From: Pyrinomonadaceae bacterium
Lineage (GTDB): Bacteria; Acidobacteriota; Blastocatellia; Pyrinomonadales; Pyrinomonadaceae
Direction of reading: 5' to 3'
DNA: 64,000 bases
NCBI GenBank assembly: GCA_026129865.1
Contig: JAHCHG010000007.1
Span: 180,556 to 244,555, forward strand
Shown here in pieces: positions 52,784-62,340 of the stretch. The notes beneath the pieces were generated by a model, which worked only from the letters and a program-made list of their open reading frames with translations, did no database searches and was not told the DNA's origin. The translations under genes and the position numbers were made by a program. Position 1 is the stretch's first letter. Each line of letters begins with the position of its first letter.

Positions 52784-53749
52784 ATGGCTCAAAAAACAGC
52801 AAAAGTCGCGCTAGTTCAGGAACCTCCGGTCATCCTCAATTTGGCGCGAACCATTGATAAGCTCGAAAAAATAACAAAAAAATCTGCTGAAAACGGCGCG
52901 GAAATCGTTGTGTTTCCCGAAACGTGGATTCCGGGATATCCAATTTGGCTTGACGAAGCGCCGGAAATTGCACTTTGGAATCATCCGCCGGCTAAAAGAT
53001 TGTTCGGATATCTATTTGAAAATTCGCTCGAACTATACAGCCGCGAGTTCGAGCGGGTTTGCGCCGCAGCGCAAGAAAATTCGACCTATCTTGTAGTAGG
53101 TGCGAACGAAAGAATGGGCGGAACCCTCTATAACACAACTATTTACCTTTCGCCGGGAGGTAAGTATAAAATTCACCGGAAACTTGTGCCGACATACACC
53201 GAACGGCTCGTTTGGGGCGTTGGCGACGGAAGTACACTCAATATTTTGGAAACCAAGTTTGGCAATTTGGGCGGTTTGATCTGTTGGGAACATTGGATGC
53301 CGCTTGCGCGCGCTGCAATGCATTCGCGTAATGAAGCGCTGCACACTGCGCAATTTCCGACGGTTCACGAGCGCCACCAGATCGCAAGCCGGCAATATGC
53401 GTTCGAAGGGCAGTGTTTCGTTCTCGCGTCCGGATGCGTCGTTTCCAAAAACGACGTTTTGGACGGCTTTTTATCACTCGAAACCGGCGACAAAGAAGTA
53501 TTTGCGCTGCTTAATTCAATGAAAAATGAAAAGCTGCAGCGCGGCGGCAGCGCGGTTATTGCTCCGGATATTTCTTACGTTGCAGAGCCGGTATTTGACG
53601 ATCCTTCGACCGTCTATGCCGACCTCGATCTTTCTTTAATTAATGAATCGCGTCTTTTGCTTGATACGGACGGGCATTATTCGCGACCGGATGTATTTGA
53701 ACTTCGCATAAATACAAAGGAGAACAAAAACGTTATATTTGAAACGTAG
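52784..53749 (+). CDS. Nitrilase (carbon-nitrogen hydrolase)
   Basis: 321 residues. The catalytic triad is visible: E46 in VFPETWIPGYP, K133 in KIHRKLVPTYTERLVWG and C167 in GGLICWEHWMPLARAA. These motifs, with PTYTERLVWG and CWEHWMPL, are those of true nitrilases, which convert nitriles to acids and ammonia. The cytoplasmic enzyme usually forms spirals. The SDR gene follows within about 25 bases, so the two are likely cotranscribed. Confidence 0.92.
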   Translation: MAQKTAKVALVQEPPVILNLARTIDKLEKITKKSAENGAEIVVFPETWIPGYPIWLDEAPEIALWNHPPAKRLFGYLFENSLELYSREFERVCAAAQENSTYLVVGANERMGGTLYNTTIYLSPGGKYKIHRKLVPTYTERLVWGVGDGSTLNILETKFGNLGGLICWEHWMPLARAAMHSRNEALHTAQFPTVHERHQIASRQYAFEGQCFVLASGCVVSKNDVLDGFLSLETGDKEVFALLNSMKNEKLQRGGSAVIAPDISYVAEPVFDDPSTVYADLDLSLINESRLLLDTDGHYSRPDVFELRINTKENKNVIFET

Positions 53750-53774
53750 GGATGTTAAAAGCGGTTTGAAAAAA

Positions 53775-54851
53775 ATGCAATTTGACGAAACGATCTTTAT
53801 CACAGGATTTCCGGGGTTTATCGCCGGCAGACTGGTCGAACGGCTGGCGAATAAGGACGTGCAGTTCTTTTTGCTAGTGCAAAAAAATTTCGTTGACAAG
53901 GCGATGAAGGATGTTGCCGAGATCGCAGAAAAGACCGGCACTCCGCTGGAAAACTACGCGCTCATCGTCGGTGATATAACCCGGAAAAACCTGGGAATGA
54001 GCGATGCCGATCTTTCAGCCGTTCAGGCGCAAACGACAGACATTTTTCATCTTGCGGCGATCTATGACCTCGAAGTTGCAAAGGAAGCGGCTTACAAAGT
54101 TAATGTCGACGGAACCAAAAACGTCAACGAACTCGCACAAGGCTGCTCGAATCTTCGCCGCTATAATTATATTTCGACCTGTTATGTCGCTGGTCTTCGG
54201 CTTGGCGAAATTCGCGAGGACGAGCTCGAACATGACGCCGGTTTTCGAAACTATTACGAAGAAACCAAATATCTTGCCGAGCTCGAGGTTGAAAAACTCA
54301 AGGATAAATTGCCGGTCACAATTTTTCGCCCATCTGTCGTTTGCGGAGATTCAAATACCGGCGAAACTGCGAAATATGACGGAATTTACTATGTCATCAA
54401 GTATCTTCTTCGGGCGCCGAAGCTTTTCCGGCTGGTGAATGTCGGCAACGATAAAGTCCGGCTAAATCTGGTTCCCGTGGATTTCGTCGTCAATGCATTG
54501 GCTGCGCTTTCTAAAGATGAGGCGGCGGTCGGAAAGACAGTTGCACTTGCTGATCCAGCGCCGTTTTCGACGAAGGAGATCTGTGATTCGATCGCTGAAG
54601 CGATAACCGGAAAACGTTCGATCTACACGCCTCCGCCGAAATGGATCGAAACTTTTCTAAAGTCTCCGATCTCTCCTGCATTAACCGGTTTGCCGCATTC
54701 CGGAGTTCCGTATTTTTTCATTCCGCAAACTTACGACACGAGCATTTCGGAGCAATTGCTCGCAAATCACGGTATAAAATGCCCGCGGTTTACTGACTAC
54801 TGCCGAAATCTGGTTAAGTTCGTTATCGCGAATCCAAGGCTAAATGGTTGA
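53775..54851 (+). CDS. Extended SDR, fatty acyl-CoA/thioester-reductase-like
   Basis: 358 residues from MQFDETIFITG (53775). TGFPGFIAGRLVERL is the Rossmann glycine motif, YISTCYVAG and YYEETKYLAE hold the S/Y-K catalytic residues, and FRPSVVCGDSNTGE is typical of reductase-type extended SDRs (male-sterility/thioester reductase group). It may reduce an acyl thioester or modify a sugar or lipid. A TTG start 36 bases upstream, with GGAG, would overlap the nitrilase gene and is the alternative. Confidence 0.82.
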   Translation: MQFDETIFITGFPGFIAGRLVERLANKDVQFFLLVQKNFVDKAMKDVAEIAEKTGTPLENYALIVGDITRKNLGMSDADLSAVQAQTTDIFHLAAIYDLEVAKEAAYKVNVDGTKNVNELAQGCSNLRRYNYISTCYVAGLRLGEIREDELEHDAGFRNYYEETKYLAELEVEKLKDKLPVTIFRPSVVCGDSNTGETAKYDGIYYVIKYLLRAPKLFRLVNVGNDKVRLNLVPVDFVVNALAALSKDEAAVGKTVALADPAPFSTKEICDSIAEAITGKRSIYTPPPKWIETFLKSPISPALTGLPHSGVPYFFIPQTYDTSISEQLLANHGIKCPRFTDYCRNLVKFVIANPRLNG

Positions 54852-55000
54852 CATTCTTTGGTTTGCGATCGAAATTGGCTGATCGTTCGCGATCTCTCTG
54901 GCTTTGCGCGGACATTAAACAGGATCGACCGATCATGAAGCATAACTTTTTGCCGTTTAGTGCATCAAAGCGTTGAATAAAGCGATTTTGTGAGGCGTTT

Positions 55001-56098
55001 ATGATCCGAAAAGGGAAGATCCGATTTTCTGCGGCTTTGGCAGTTTTGATGTTTTTGGCGATAGGCGCTGTGGCTCAGGATCCGGATGAAATTGAAAAGG
55101 TCTTTACCGAGGAAGTAAAGCTTAATGTTTCGGCGTTTGATAAAGACGGGAAGTTTTTTGCCGGAGTTACGGCGGACGATCTTGTGATAACTGAAAGCGG
55201 GCGTTTGCATCAACCGACGAGCGTTCGCCGGATTCCGGCAAATGTTCTGATAGTTATGGATACAGGCGGTGAAATGCGCCGCGCAAAACGAATCGACCAA
55301 ACTAGAAAAACGGCATTGTCGCTTGTAAATTCACTTTTGCCGGAAGATTCGGTCGCTCTGATCCAGTACAACGACAAGATCGAATTCATTTCTGAATGGA
55401 CTGAGAAAAAAGATGAGATCCGGGAAGCGCTAAACAAGCGTTTGAATTTCGGGAAACGGTCGCTGTTTTACGAAGCTGTTCAAACCGCAACCGATTTTCT
55501 TCAGAAAACTCCGCTTGAAAACAGGCACTTGGTTCTGATCACCGACGGCACCGACAGTTTTGATGACGGGACGAAACGCGCTGCAATGATTAAAGATCTG
55601 ATCGCTTCAAATATCAGCGTACATGTCATCAGCTATACATTCCTCGAACAAAAAGAACTCGCTCCGGTTGCCGGCAGACTAAGAAAGGGCGAGCCGAAAC
55701 CCAACCGGTATCCGGATGAAGTGATCAACACATTGCCGAACGGCGTTCGAGACACGCTTCGAGCTCCGCGTTTGGGATCGATCTCGACGGATCGCGAGTT
55801 TTTAGGAAAAATGAAGGAACGCGCGGACGCATTGGAAAATGGTGCGAATTTTCTCTTCAATATCGCAAAGGACACCAACGGCGAATTTCTCCTGCCCGAA
55901 ACGACCGACGAAATGCTTGAAAAACCGCCGCGAATTTCACGGATGATAGATTCAAGCTATGTCGTAACGTACACGCCGAAAAATCCTCTGAACGATTCGA
56001 TTCCCGGCGATGTGCGCGAAGTTACCGTCACCTCGAAGCGCGACGGACTTGAGGTCTTTGCAAAGCGGAAAATAATCACGCAAACCAAAGAAAAATAA
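55001..56098 (+). CDS. Secreted VWA-domain protein
   Basis: 365 residues. Signal peptide ends GAVAQDP. The von Willebrand A domain has VLIVMDTGGEMRRAKR (an altered MIDAS DxSxS: D-T-G-G-E), EDSVALIQYNDKIEFIS and ITDGTDSFDDG. The family of Acidobacteriota VWFA-related proteins has this layout. The metal site is changed, so ligand binding may be too. GAGGCG lies before the ATG. Confidence 0.85.
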   Translation: MIRKGKIRFSAALAVLMFLAIGAVAQDPDEIEKVFTEEVKLNVSAFDKDGKFFAGVTADDLVITESGRLHQPTSVRRIPANVLIVMDTGGEMRRAKRIDQTRKTALSLVNSLLPEDSVALIQYNDKIEFISEWTEKKDEIREALNKRLNFGKRSLFYEAVQTATDFLQKTPLENRHLVLITDGTDSFDDGTKRAAMIKDLIASNISVHVISYTFLEQKELAPVAGRLRKGEPKPNRYPDEVINTLPNGVRDTLRAPRLGSISTDREFLGKMKERADALENGANFLFNIAKDTNGEFLLPETTDEMLEKPPRISRMIDSSYVVTYTPKNPLNDSIPGDVREVTVTSKRDGLEVFAKRKIITQTKEK

Positions 56099-56182
56099 TG
56101 ATTTCAATTTTGCGCGGGACGGCGCAAATACTCCGATCGGATCGCAGTCTCGCTGCCGTTTTCGGAAGCTTTGAGCTTCCGG

Positions 56183-58651
56183 CTACTGGTCTTCTTTTGC
56201 GATCAAACGTTCGTTCGGTCGATCGGAGCCGGAATCGACATCGCGAATGACATAGTTTTCACCTTCGGGAACCGAGGGTTTTGCCTCGAGAGCCGCTTCG
56301 AGGACGTCGTCGATAGTGCGAGCCAGGATAAATTTCAGCTCGCCGCGAACGTCTTCCGGAATCTCGTCAATTATCGGCTCGTTCTGATACGGCAAAATTA
56401 TCCTGCGAATTCCGGCGCGGTGCGCAGCCAAAACTTTTTCTTTGACGCCGCCGACCGGAAAGACCAATCCTGAGAGTGTAATTTCTCCCGTCATCGACGT
56501 ATCCGATCGGACCTTTCTGCCGGTGTAAAGCGAAGCCAGGGCGGAAGCCATTGTCACGCCGGCGCTCGGTCCGTCTTTCGGAATTGCTCCTGCCGGAACG
56601 TGTACGTGAACACCGTTTTCCTTGATCAACTTCTGATCGAACCCGAGTTCGTCGGCATGCGACCAGAGATACGACCGCGCTGCCTGCGCCGATTCTTTCA
56701 TAACGTCGCCGAGCTGTCCGGTTAGGGTTAAACCGCTGCCGCCCGGGAGCATTGTTGCTTCGATAAACAAAACCTCGCCGCCCATTTCGGTCCAAGCCAT
56801 TCCGGTCGCGACGCCGGCAGGCATTTCTTCTCGGGCTTTTTCGGGATAGAACTTAGGCGATCCCAAAAACTCGCGAACGTCGTCGGGGTTTATCGTAACC
56901 TTTTCCGTATTTCCCTGAGCGACGCGCAGCGCTACCTTTCGTGCAAGATTTCCGACGGTTCGTTCAAGCTGGCGAACTCCAGCTTCGCGCGTATATCTTG
57001 CACTCAGCAAATTTATCGTTTCATCGGGAATTTCAAGTTGTCCTTCTTCAAGCCCATTTTCCTTTATCTGACGCGGGATCAGATACTGTTTCGCAATGTG
57101 AAGTTTCTCCTGATCGCTGTAACCGGCGATCGAAATTATCTCCATGCGGTCGCGCAGCGGCATCGGTATCGGAGCAAGCTGATTCGCGGTTGCGATAAAG
57201 AAAACCTTTGAAAGATCGAACGGCAGGTCGAGGTAATGATCGCGGAAAGAATTGTTCTGTTGCGGATCCAAAACCTCGAGCAGCGCCGAAGCCGGGTCGC
57301 CGCGGTAATCGTGCCCGAGTTTGTCGATCTCGTCGAGCATCATTACCGGATTGTTAACGCCGACGCGCCGCAGAGACTGAATAATTCGTCCGGGCATAGC
57401 GCCGATGTATGTCCGGCGGTGCCCGCGCAGTTCTGCTTCGTCGCGCATTCCGCCGAGGCTCATCCGGTCGAATTCGCGACCCAATGCCCGTGCGATCGAA
57501 CGTCCGAGCGAGGTTTTTCCGACTCCCGGAGGTCCGACGAATAGAATGATCGGACTTTTCGAATCTGGACGAAGTTTTACGACCGCAAGCGCTTCCAAAA
57601 TTCGTTTCTTAACGTCCTCCAGACCGTAATGATCTTCATCCAAAATTTTCTGTGCTTCGTTCAGGTCGAGTTTTTCTTCGCTCGATTTTTTCCACGGCAG
57701 TTCTAATATAAATTCCAGATAAGTGCGAATTACATGATAATCGGGCGCTGTCTGCGGCAGTTGTTCCATGCGTTTTAATTCGCGTTCGGCTTCCTTGCGC
57801 ACGTCATCCGGAAGATCAGCAGTTTCAAGCCGTTCGCGAAGCTGTTCGGCTTCGGCTTTCTCGCCGGTTTCGTCCTCGCCGAGTTCTTTCTGGATCGCCT
57901 TCATCTGCTGGCGCAGAACATAATCGCGCTGCGCTTTATCCATTTCGCCCTGCGCTTCGGAAGCGATCTTGGTGCGAATCTGCATAATGTCGACTTCCTT
58001 TGCAAGCGCGGCATGCGCTAAGGTCAGCAGATCGTCCACCGATTCCGCCTCGAGCATTCGCTGTTCCGTTTCGCCGAGATCCAAAACGGAAGCCAGGAAA
58101 TATGAAAGCTGAACAGGATTGTTCTGAGACATTACTGCCATACGAACTTCGGGCGGTACTTGCGGAAGCATTGCAAGAGCTTGCTGAACAAGCGTGTGAA
58201 TATTTCGTTTTAATGCTTCGACCTCGGTATTATCCTTGATCTCAAGATCCGGCAAGATCTCAACCCGGGCTTTTAAGAACGGCTCTTCGCCGAGGTATTC
58301 GATTACTCGAAAACGGTCCAAACCCTGCACGATCAGCTGCAGAACGCCCTCGTTTCGCATCATTCGTTTGATGTTGACGATCGTTCCAACCTCGAACAAC
58401 TCGCCCGGCTTTACGGTATTTCCGTCCGTGTCGCCGGATTTGGTGGTGATACAGCCGAGAATTTTTTGTTCCGTTGAAAGCGCCGACTCAACCGCGCGAA
58501 CAGAACGTTCACGCCCGACGGCAAGCGGAACGACGGTTTCGGGAAATAATGTCGTATTCTGCAGCGGCAGGATCGCTATCTCGAATTGTTCCGGAAGATC
58601 CGGTTTGTTTTCAAGATCGATCGCAATTTCATTTTCAGTATTGTCAGCCAT
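56183..58651 (-). CDS. lon: ATP-dependent protease Lon
   Basis: 822 residues, full length. LON substrate-binding N-domain ([22 protein letters not shown]), AAA+ with Walker [12 protein letters not shown], Walker [12 protein letters not shown], and proteolytic domain with the Ser-Lys dyad S696 ([12 protein letters not shown]) and K739 ([14 protein letters not shown]). It degrades misfolded and regulatory proteins in the cytoplasm. A small heat-shock protein gene lies 5 bases upstream in the same direction. Confidence 0.96.
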   Translation of the reverse strand: MADNTENEIAIDLENKPDLPEQFEIAILPLQNTTLFPETVVPLAVGRERSVRAVESALSTEQKILGCITTKSGDTDGNTVKPGELFEVGTIVNIKRMMRNEGVLQLIVQGLDRFRVIEYLGEEPFLKARVEILPDLEIKDNTEVEALKRNIHTLVQQALAMLPQVPPEVRMAVMSQNNPVQLSYFLASVLDLGETEQRMLEAESVDDLLTLAHAALAKEVDIMQIRTKIASEAQGEMDKAQRDYVLRQQMKAIQKELGEDETGEKAEAEQLRERLETADLPDDVRKEAERELKRMEQLPQTAPDYHVIRTYLEFILELPWKKSSEEKLDLNEAQKILDEDHYGLEDVKKRILEALAVVKLRPDSKSPIILFVGPPGVGKTSLGRSIARALGREFDRMSLGGMRDEAELRGHRRTYIGAMPGRIIQSLRRVGVNNPVMMLDEIDKLGHDYRGDPASALLEVLDPQQNNSFRDHYLDLPFDLSKVFFIATANQLAPIPMPLRDRMEIISIAGYSDQEKLHIAKQYLIPRQIKENGLEEGQLEIPDETINLLSARYTREAGVRQLERTVGNLARKVALRVAQGNTEKVTINPDDVREFLGSPKFYPEKAREEMPAGVATGMAWTEMGGEVLFIEATMLPGGSGLTLTGQLGDVMKESAQAARSYLWSHADELGFDQKLIKENGVHVHVPAGAIPKDGPSAGVTMASALASLYTGRKVRSDTSMTGEITLSGLVFPVGGVKEKVLAAHRAGIRRIILPYQNEPIIDEIPEDVRGELKFILARTIDDVLEAALEAKPSVPEGENYVIRDVDSGSDRPNERLIAKEDQ

Positions 58652-58656
58652 AATCT

Positions 58657-59016
58657 TTAACTTTTCTTCAAATAAATAAACAACAGCCCGTCTTCGTAAT
58701 TATGTTCGATCTTTGCACCTTCGATAGATGCAGGGAACCTTAAGGTTTTTTCAAAATGACTGTAAGTTATTTCCATTTGCTGGTAAGAAACTCCGGCGGC
58801 GCACGTCCGGTCCTTTCGGCAGCCGGCAATGTACAAAACGTTTCCCTGCAGATCGATCTCAATGTCCTGAGCCGAAACGCCTGCCAGTTCCACCTTAACC
58901 AGCCAGCCTTCCTGAGTTTTGTAAACGTCGGCGGAAGGATACCAAAGCTTTCCTGAAGGCTTAGCGTCGCGGGAGGTTGCCAGATACTGGAAATACCGGT
59001 TGATTGATTTAGCCAT
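58657..59016 (-). CDS. Hsp20/alpha-crystallin family small heat-shock protein
   Basis: 119 residues. The alpha-crystallin domain is shown by WYPSADVYKTQEGWLVKVELAG, DIEIDLQGNVLYIAGCRKD and FEKTLRFPASIEGAKI. The IxI C-terminal anchor is short (LLFIYLKKS). Small Hsps hold unfolding proteins for refolding or for proteases such as Lon, which is its downstream neighbour. Confidence 0.92.
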   Translation of the reverse strand: MAKSINRYFQYLATSRDAKPSGKLWYPSADVYKTQEGWLVKVELAGVSAQDIEIDLQGNVLYIAGCRKDRTCAAGVSYQQMEITYSHFEKTLRFPASIEGAKIEHNYEDGLLFIYLKKS

Positions 59017-59071
59017 TTTTACTTCTGAAATTTCGTCAAAGACGATTCCTATCTTAAACTATTTCTTCGAT

Positions 59072-59545
59072 TTACTTATTCGTCCAAAATCCGGTGCCGC
59101 TGGAGATATCCTCAAGCGTTTCGGCTACCTCGCGCTGATCTTCCATTTCAAGCGCGACGTCCGCCATCGCGATTATGCCCGAAAGTTCGCCCGAATCGTT
59201 GACCACCGGTATTCGTCTGATCTGTTTGTCGCCCATCAAACGTATCGCTTCGAAGACAAAATCGTCCTCGTTAGCTGAAAATATCTCCGTCGTCATGATC
59301 TCGCCGATAGGCGTTGAAGATTCCTTTCCGTCGGCGATGGCACGGACGACGATGTCGCGGTCGGTAACGATGCCGACGAGTTTTCCGCCGTCGACGATCG
59401 GCAGAGCGCCCATGTCACCCTCACGCATCGTGGCGGCAATTTCGCGCAAAGTATTTTGCGAAGCGCCTGTTTTGACGTTTCGCGTCATTATTTCCCTGCA
59501 GCGTTTCCGCGATGTACCCGAAATATCAGTAATCACTTTTGTCAT
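59072..59545 (-). CDS. Protein with two CBS domains
   Basis: 157 residues, essentially two CBS repeats: MTRNVKTGASQNTLREIAATMREGDMGALPIVDGG and the second around EIMTTEIFSANEDDFVFEAIRL, quoted here in short parts. CBS pairs bind adenosine nucleotides or SAM and regulate partners. No catalytic domain. Divergent from the Rieske gene. Confidence 0.9.
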   Translation of the reverse strand: MTKVITDISGTSRKRCREIMTRNVKTGASQNTLREIAATMREGDMGALPIVDGGKLVGIVTDRDIVVRAIADGKESSTPIGEIMTTEIFSANEDDFVFEAIRLMGDKQIRRIPVVNDSGELSGIIAMADVALEMEDQREVAETLEDISSGTGFWTNK

Positions 59546-59620
59546 TCAGTTTCAAGGATATAATATTGAACCTAACTTTAATAGCTTAATAATAAAGCAT
59601 TACGAACGAATTTTTAAATT

Positions 59621-59968
59621 ATGGGTAAATACATCGAAAACCGGCGAAAGCCGAAACGGGAAGGAAAAAAGATCAAGGTCGGAATGGAAGGCGACGTTCC
59701 GCCGGGTCGCGGCGCGACGGTCAAGTTAAAAGACGGCACGGAAGTAGCGCTTTACAACATTGACGGAAAATTTCACGCGATCGAAAATTTTTGTCCGCAC
59801 AAAGGCTTTCCTCTGGCGGACTCAAGAACTTACGGAAACATCGTCGAATGCGACCTTCACGGATACCGGTTCGACGTAAGAACCGGCGAATGTTTCACGA
59901 AAAAAAGTTGTTCGGTCGAACGTTACGACGTCGTGATCGAGGACGGCTGGATCAAGATCATCGTTTGA
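59621..59968 (+). CDS. Rieske [2Fe-2S] protein
   Basis: 115 residues. The cluster ligands are in FCPHKGFPL (CxH) and CDLHGYRFDVRTG (CxxH), both intact. There is no membrane anchor, and the size fits a soluble NirD-like or dioxygenase-type Rieske ferredoxin. It would carry electrons to an unidentified partner. It directly abuts the convergent next gene. Confidence 0.92.
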   Translation: MGKYIENRRKPKREGKKIKVGMEGDVPPGRGATVKLKDGTEVALYNIDGKFHAIENFCPHKGFPLADSRTYGNIVECDLHGYRFDVRTGECFTKKSCSVERYDVVIEDGWIKIIV

Positions 59969-60448
59969 TCATCGCGCCGGTGCATTTTCCGCCGCGGTTT
60001 TCCTGACCGCTTCTTCAAACTTTAAATAGATGTCTGTTAATCGTTCGACTGAAGCCGGATCGCGCTGAGCCAGCATGGTGATGATCGCGTCGCGTTCGGC
60101 AAAAACCGGTTCGAGCCGAGCGATTTCCTGCTCAGAAAGAAAACTTCGCTCGCGTTCACTTTTCTGTTCTTCGCTCAATCGGGTGTAAAAACTACTTGCT
60201 GCCTGGCGCGCATTTTCATACTCTCCGCGTTTTGACTCAACGATCGCGGACAAAAGCAGAACTTTCACTTCGGAATTCCTGAGTTTTGTCTGCGCCGCAG
60301 AAAGGTCCTGCTGCGCCGACCATTTGGACATCGTCGCCGGGATCAAACCGACGAGAAATGCCGCTAGTATTACGCCGGCAAGGATCAAATACTTTACCGT
60401 TTTGTTTCCGCCGTCGCTTTGCGGCTCGCCGACTTTTGTTTCGCTCAT
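59969..60448 (-). CDS. Single-pass membrane protein of unknown function
   Basis: 159 residues with one N-terminal membrane helix (VKYLILAGVILAAFLVGLIP) followed by a long charged helical domain (AQTKLRNSEVKVLLLSAIVESKR...). It could be a coiled-coil periplasmic or cytoplasmic regulator. No family recognised. Located between the Rieske gene and the sulfur operon, on the other strand. Confidence 0.6.
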   Translation of the reverse strand: MSETKVGEPQSDGGNKTVKYLILAGVILAAFLVGLIPATMSKWSAQQDLSAAQTKLRNSEVKVLLLSAIVESKRGEYENARQAASSFYTRLSEEQKSERERSFLSEQEIARLEPVFAERDAIITMLAQRDPASVERLTDIYLKFEEAVRKTAAENAPAR

Positions 60449-60537
60449 ATTTTACTCCGGTCAATCTCAACTTTTTTTAATCTGCTTTGATTATAGCCGA
60501 TAAACCTTTATTTTCTAAAACTTTGCCAAATACGCTA

Positions 60538-60555
60538 TATAATCATATACTTATA
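60538..60555 (+). promoter_or_regulatory. Possible promoter/operator of the arsR gene
   Basis: TATAAT (60538-60543) is a consensus -10 just 19 bases before the ATG, predicting a very short leader. TATAA...TTATA (60538-60542, 60551-60555) forms a small inverted repeat resembling the operator in front of the rhodanese gene. Autoregulation by the ArsR protein is possible. Confidence 0.35.
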
Positions 60556-60561
60556 CTGACG

Positions 60562-60891
60562 ATGACAGCAAAAAATCTTTCACTCGACGCGCTTAGTTTG
60601 ATCGCCGGTAGGTTCAAGTTACTTTCCGAACCGATCCGTCTGCAGATTCTTCATAAATTGCAGGAAGGCGAAACCAGCGTAAACGAATTGACCGAAGCGG
60701 TTTCAACAAGCCAGCCGAACGTTTCGAAACATCTGAAAATGCTGCAGGCTGAAGGAATTCTGCGTCGTGAACAACGCGGCAATACCGTTTACTATTCGAT
60801 AGCAGATGACAGCATCTTTACCCTTTGTGAGTTGGTTTGCGATTCGCTCGAATCGCGATTAAAGACTCAGGCGGAGATCTTCGGCGGGTAA
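60562..60891 (+). CDS. ArsR family transcriptional regulator
   Basis: 109 residues from the ATG at 60562. Winged helix: FKLLSEPIRLQILHKL, VNELTEAVSTSQPNVSKHLKMLQAEGIL (in part), REQRGNTVYYSI. Two cysteines, C89 and C93 (TLCELVC), lie in the dimerisation helix. No cysteine lies near the helix-2 position used by BigR/SqrR sensors, so the sensing pair may differ. Its neighbour genes process sulfide/persulfide, so it probably represses them until persulfides oxidise the cysteines. Confidence 0.88.
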   Translation: MTAKNLSLDALSLIAGRFKLLSEPIRLQILHKLQEGETSVNELTEAVSTSQPNVSKHLKMLQAEGILRREQRGNTVYYSIADDSIFTLCELVCDSLESRLKTQAEIFGG

Positions 60892-60915
60892 TTCAAAGAT
60901 TTTTTGCCGGCAGGT

Positions 60916-60949
60916 TTGACATATTCAATATATAACTGTATCGTTATAT
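60916..60949 (+). promoter_or_regulatory. Promoter with overlapping ArsR-type palindrome
   Basis: TTGACA (60916-60921) is a consensus -35. The stretch from 60930 to 60949 is ATATAAC-TGTATC-GTTATAT, a perfect 7+6+7 palindrome that covers the expected -10 region. BigR/SqrR-type repressors bind AT-rich palindromes of this kind. It lies about 28 bases before the rhodanese gene. Confidence 0.6.
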
Positions 60950-60976
60950 TGTTATAAAGATTAACGAGGTAAAAAT

Positions 60977-61522
60977 ATGAGTGAATGTACGGTTTTAACA
61001 TTAAATGAAAAGCTGGAGAACGATGACATTAATCTGCTAGATGTTCGTGAACCGGCGGAATTTGCGGGCGGAAGAATTCCGGGAGCGAAACTTTTGCCGC
61101 TTGGCGAACTGGAAAAACGTCAAAGTGAGATCGACCATTCGAAACCGATTTATGTTATGTGCCGGAGCGGAAATCGATCGGCGCAGGCTCAGCAAAAGCT
61201 TAAGAAGCTGGGGTTTACGAACGTCATCAATGTTTCCGGCGGATTTGAAGCGTGGAAAAAGCACGATCTTCCGTTCGACCGGGACGAAAATGCGCCTTGG
61301 GCGATCGAACGTCAGGTTAGGTTCGTTGCGGGATTGCTGGTTTTGACCGGCTTTGCGCTTAGTTTTCTAAATCCGTACTTTATTTTGATCTCGGCGTTCG
61401 TTGGTGCCGGTCTCGCGTTTTCAGCAGTAACGGACACCTGCACGATGGGAATGATCCTTTTGAAAATGCCCTGGAATAAACGGGCTATCGTCTGCGAGAC
61501 GAATAAGCTGGCGGCGCGATAG
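60977..61522 (+). CDS. Rhodanese fused to a DUF2892 membrane domain
   Basis: 181 residues. The rhodanese part (1-105) has LLDVREPAEFAGGRIPGA and the active-site loop CRSGNRS with Cys62, which carries persulfide sulfur. The C-terminal part has two membrane helices of the DUF2892 family (AIERQVRFVAGLLVLTGFAL, then ISAFVGAGLAFSAVTDTCTMG). This fusion is common in sulfide-detoxification operons. GAGG precedes the ATG. It is the first gene after the palindrome. Confidence 0.9.
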   Translation: MSECTVLTLNEKLENDDINLLDVREPAEFAGGRIPGAKLLPLGELEKRQSEIDHSKPIYVMCRSGNRSAQAQQKLKKLGFTNVINVSGGFEAWKKHDLPFDRDENAPWAIERQVRFVAGLLVLTGFALSFLNPYFILISAFVGAGLAFSAVTDTCTMGMILLKMPWNKRAIVCETNKLAAR

Positions 61523-61531
61523 GTTCGGGCA

Positions 61532-62326
61532 ATGGAATATTTGGCATATGTTTTTGCGGCTCTGATCGGTCTATCGCTCGGGTTGATCGGCGCGGGCGGC
61601 AGCATTCTGACGGTTCCGGTTCTGGTCTATCTTGCCGGCGTAAATCCGGTTCTTGCAACGGCGTATTCGCTTTTTGTAGTCGGATCGACGTCACTTGTAG
61701 GCGGCTTTCAAAACCTGAGAAAGGGTCGCGTGGATTTCAAAACGGCGTTCGTATTCGGGATTCCGTCGATCGCAGCGGTTTATCTGACCAGAGCGTTTAT
61801 AATGCCGTCGATCCCGGAAATGATCGGACCGATCGGCGCGTTTTCACTTTCGAAAGGCACCGGGCTATTGGTCTTTTTTGCAGCCTTGATGATCATTACG
61901 TCGGTGTCGATGATCCGCGAAAAAACTGCTTCGGAGATCGAGCATTTAGAGAAAAAGTATAATTATCCATTGATACTTGCCGAAGGCGTTGGAGTCGGAA
62001 TTTTAACCGGAATGGTCGGTGCGGGCGGAGGGTTTTTGATAATTCCGGCGTTGGTTTTATTCGCCGGTTTGGATATGAAGCTCGCCGTCGGAACATCGCT
62101 GTTTATCATCGCGGCAAAATCTTTGATCGGATTTATCGGCGATATTCAAACAGGTTATGATTTTAACTGGTTATTCTTAATCGGGTTCACGGCATTTTCG
62201 ATCAGCGGGATTTTCCTCGGAACGTGGCTCGGCAAATTCGTTGACGGCAGAAAATTGAAGAAAGGCTTCGGTTGGTTCGTGTTGGTCATGGGAATTTATA
62301 TGATTTTGAAGGAGACAATTTTTTAA
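61532..62326 (+). CDS. TauE/SafE family membrane transporter
   Basis: 264 residues, about eight membrane segments. GLSLGLIGAGGSILTVPVLVYLAG and GILTGMVGAGGGFLIIPALVLFAG are the duplicated signature of the family. It probably exports sulfite, thiosulfate or a related sulfur compound produced by the neighbouring enzymes. It starts 9 bases after the rhodanese gene and ends 14 bases before the next one. Confidence 0.9.
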   Translation: MEYLAYVFAALIGLSLGLIGAGGSILTVPVLVYLAGVNPVLATAYSLFVVGSTSLVGGFQNLRKGRVDFKTAFVFGIPSIAAVYLTRAFIMPSIPEMIGPIGAFSLSKGTGLLVFFAALMIITSVSMIREKTASEIEHLEKKYNYPLILAEGVGVGILTGMVGAGGGFLIIPALVLFAGLDMKLAVGTSLFIIAAKSLIGFIGDIQTGYDFNWLFLIGFTAFSISGIFLGTWLGKFVDGRKLKKGFGWFVLVMGIYMILKETIF

Positions 62327-62340
62327 GGGAAGGTGAGATT

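Noticed and set aside
58657..59071. CIRCE heat-shock operator upstream of hsp20-lon
   Set aside because: No TTAGCACTC-N9-GAGTGCTAA-like inverted repeat could be found in 59017-59071.
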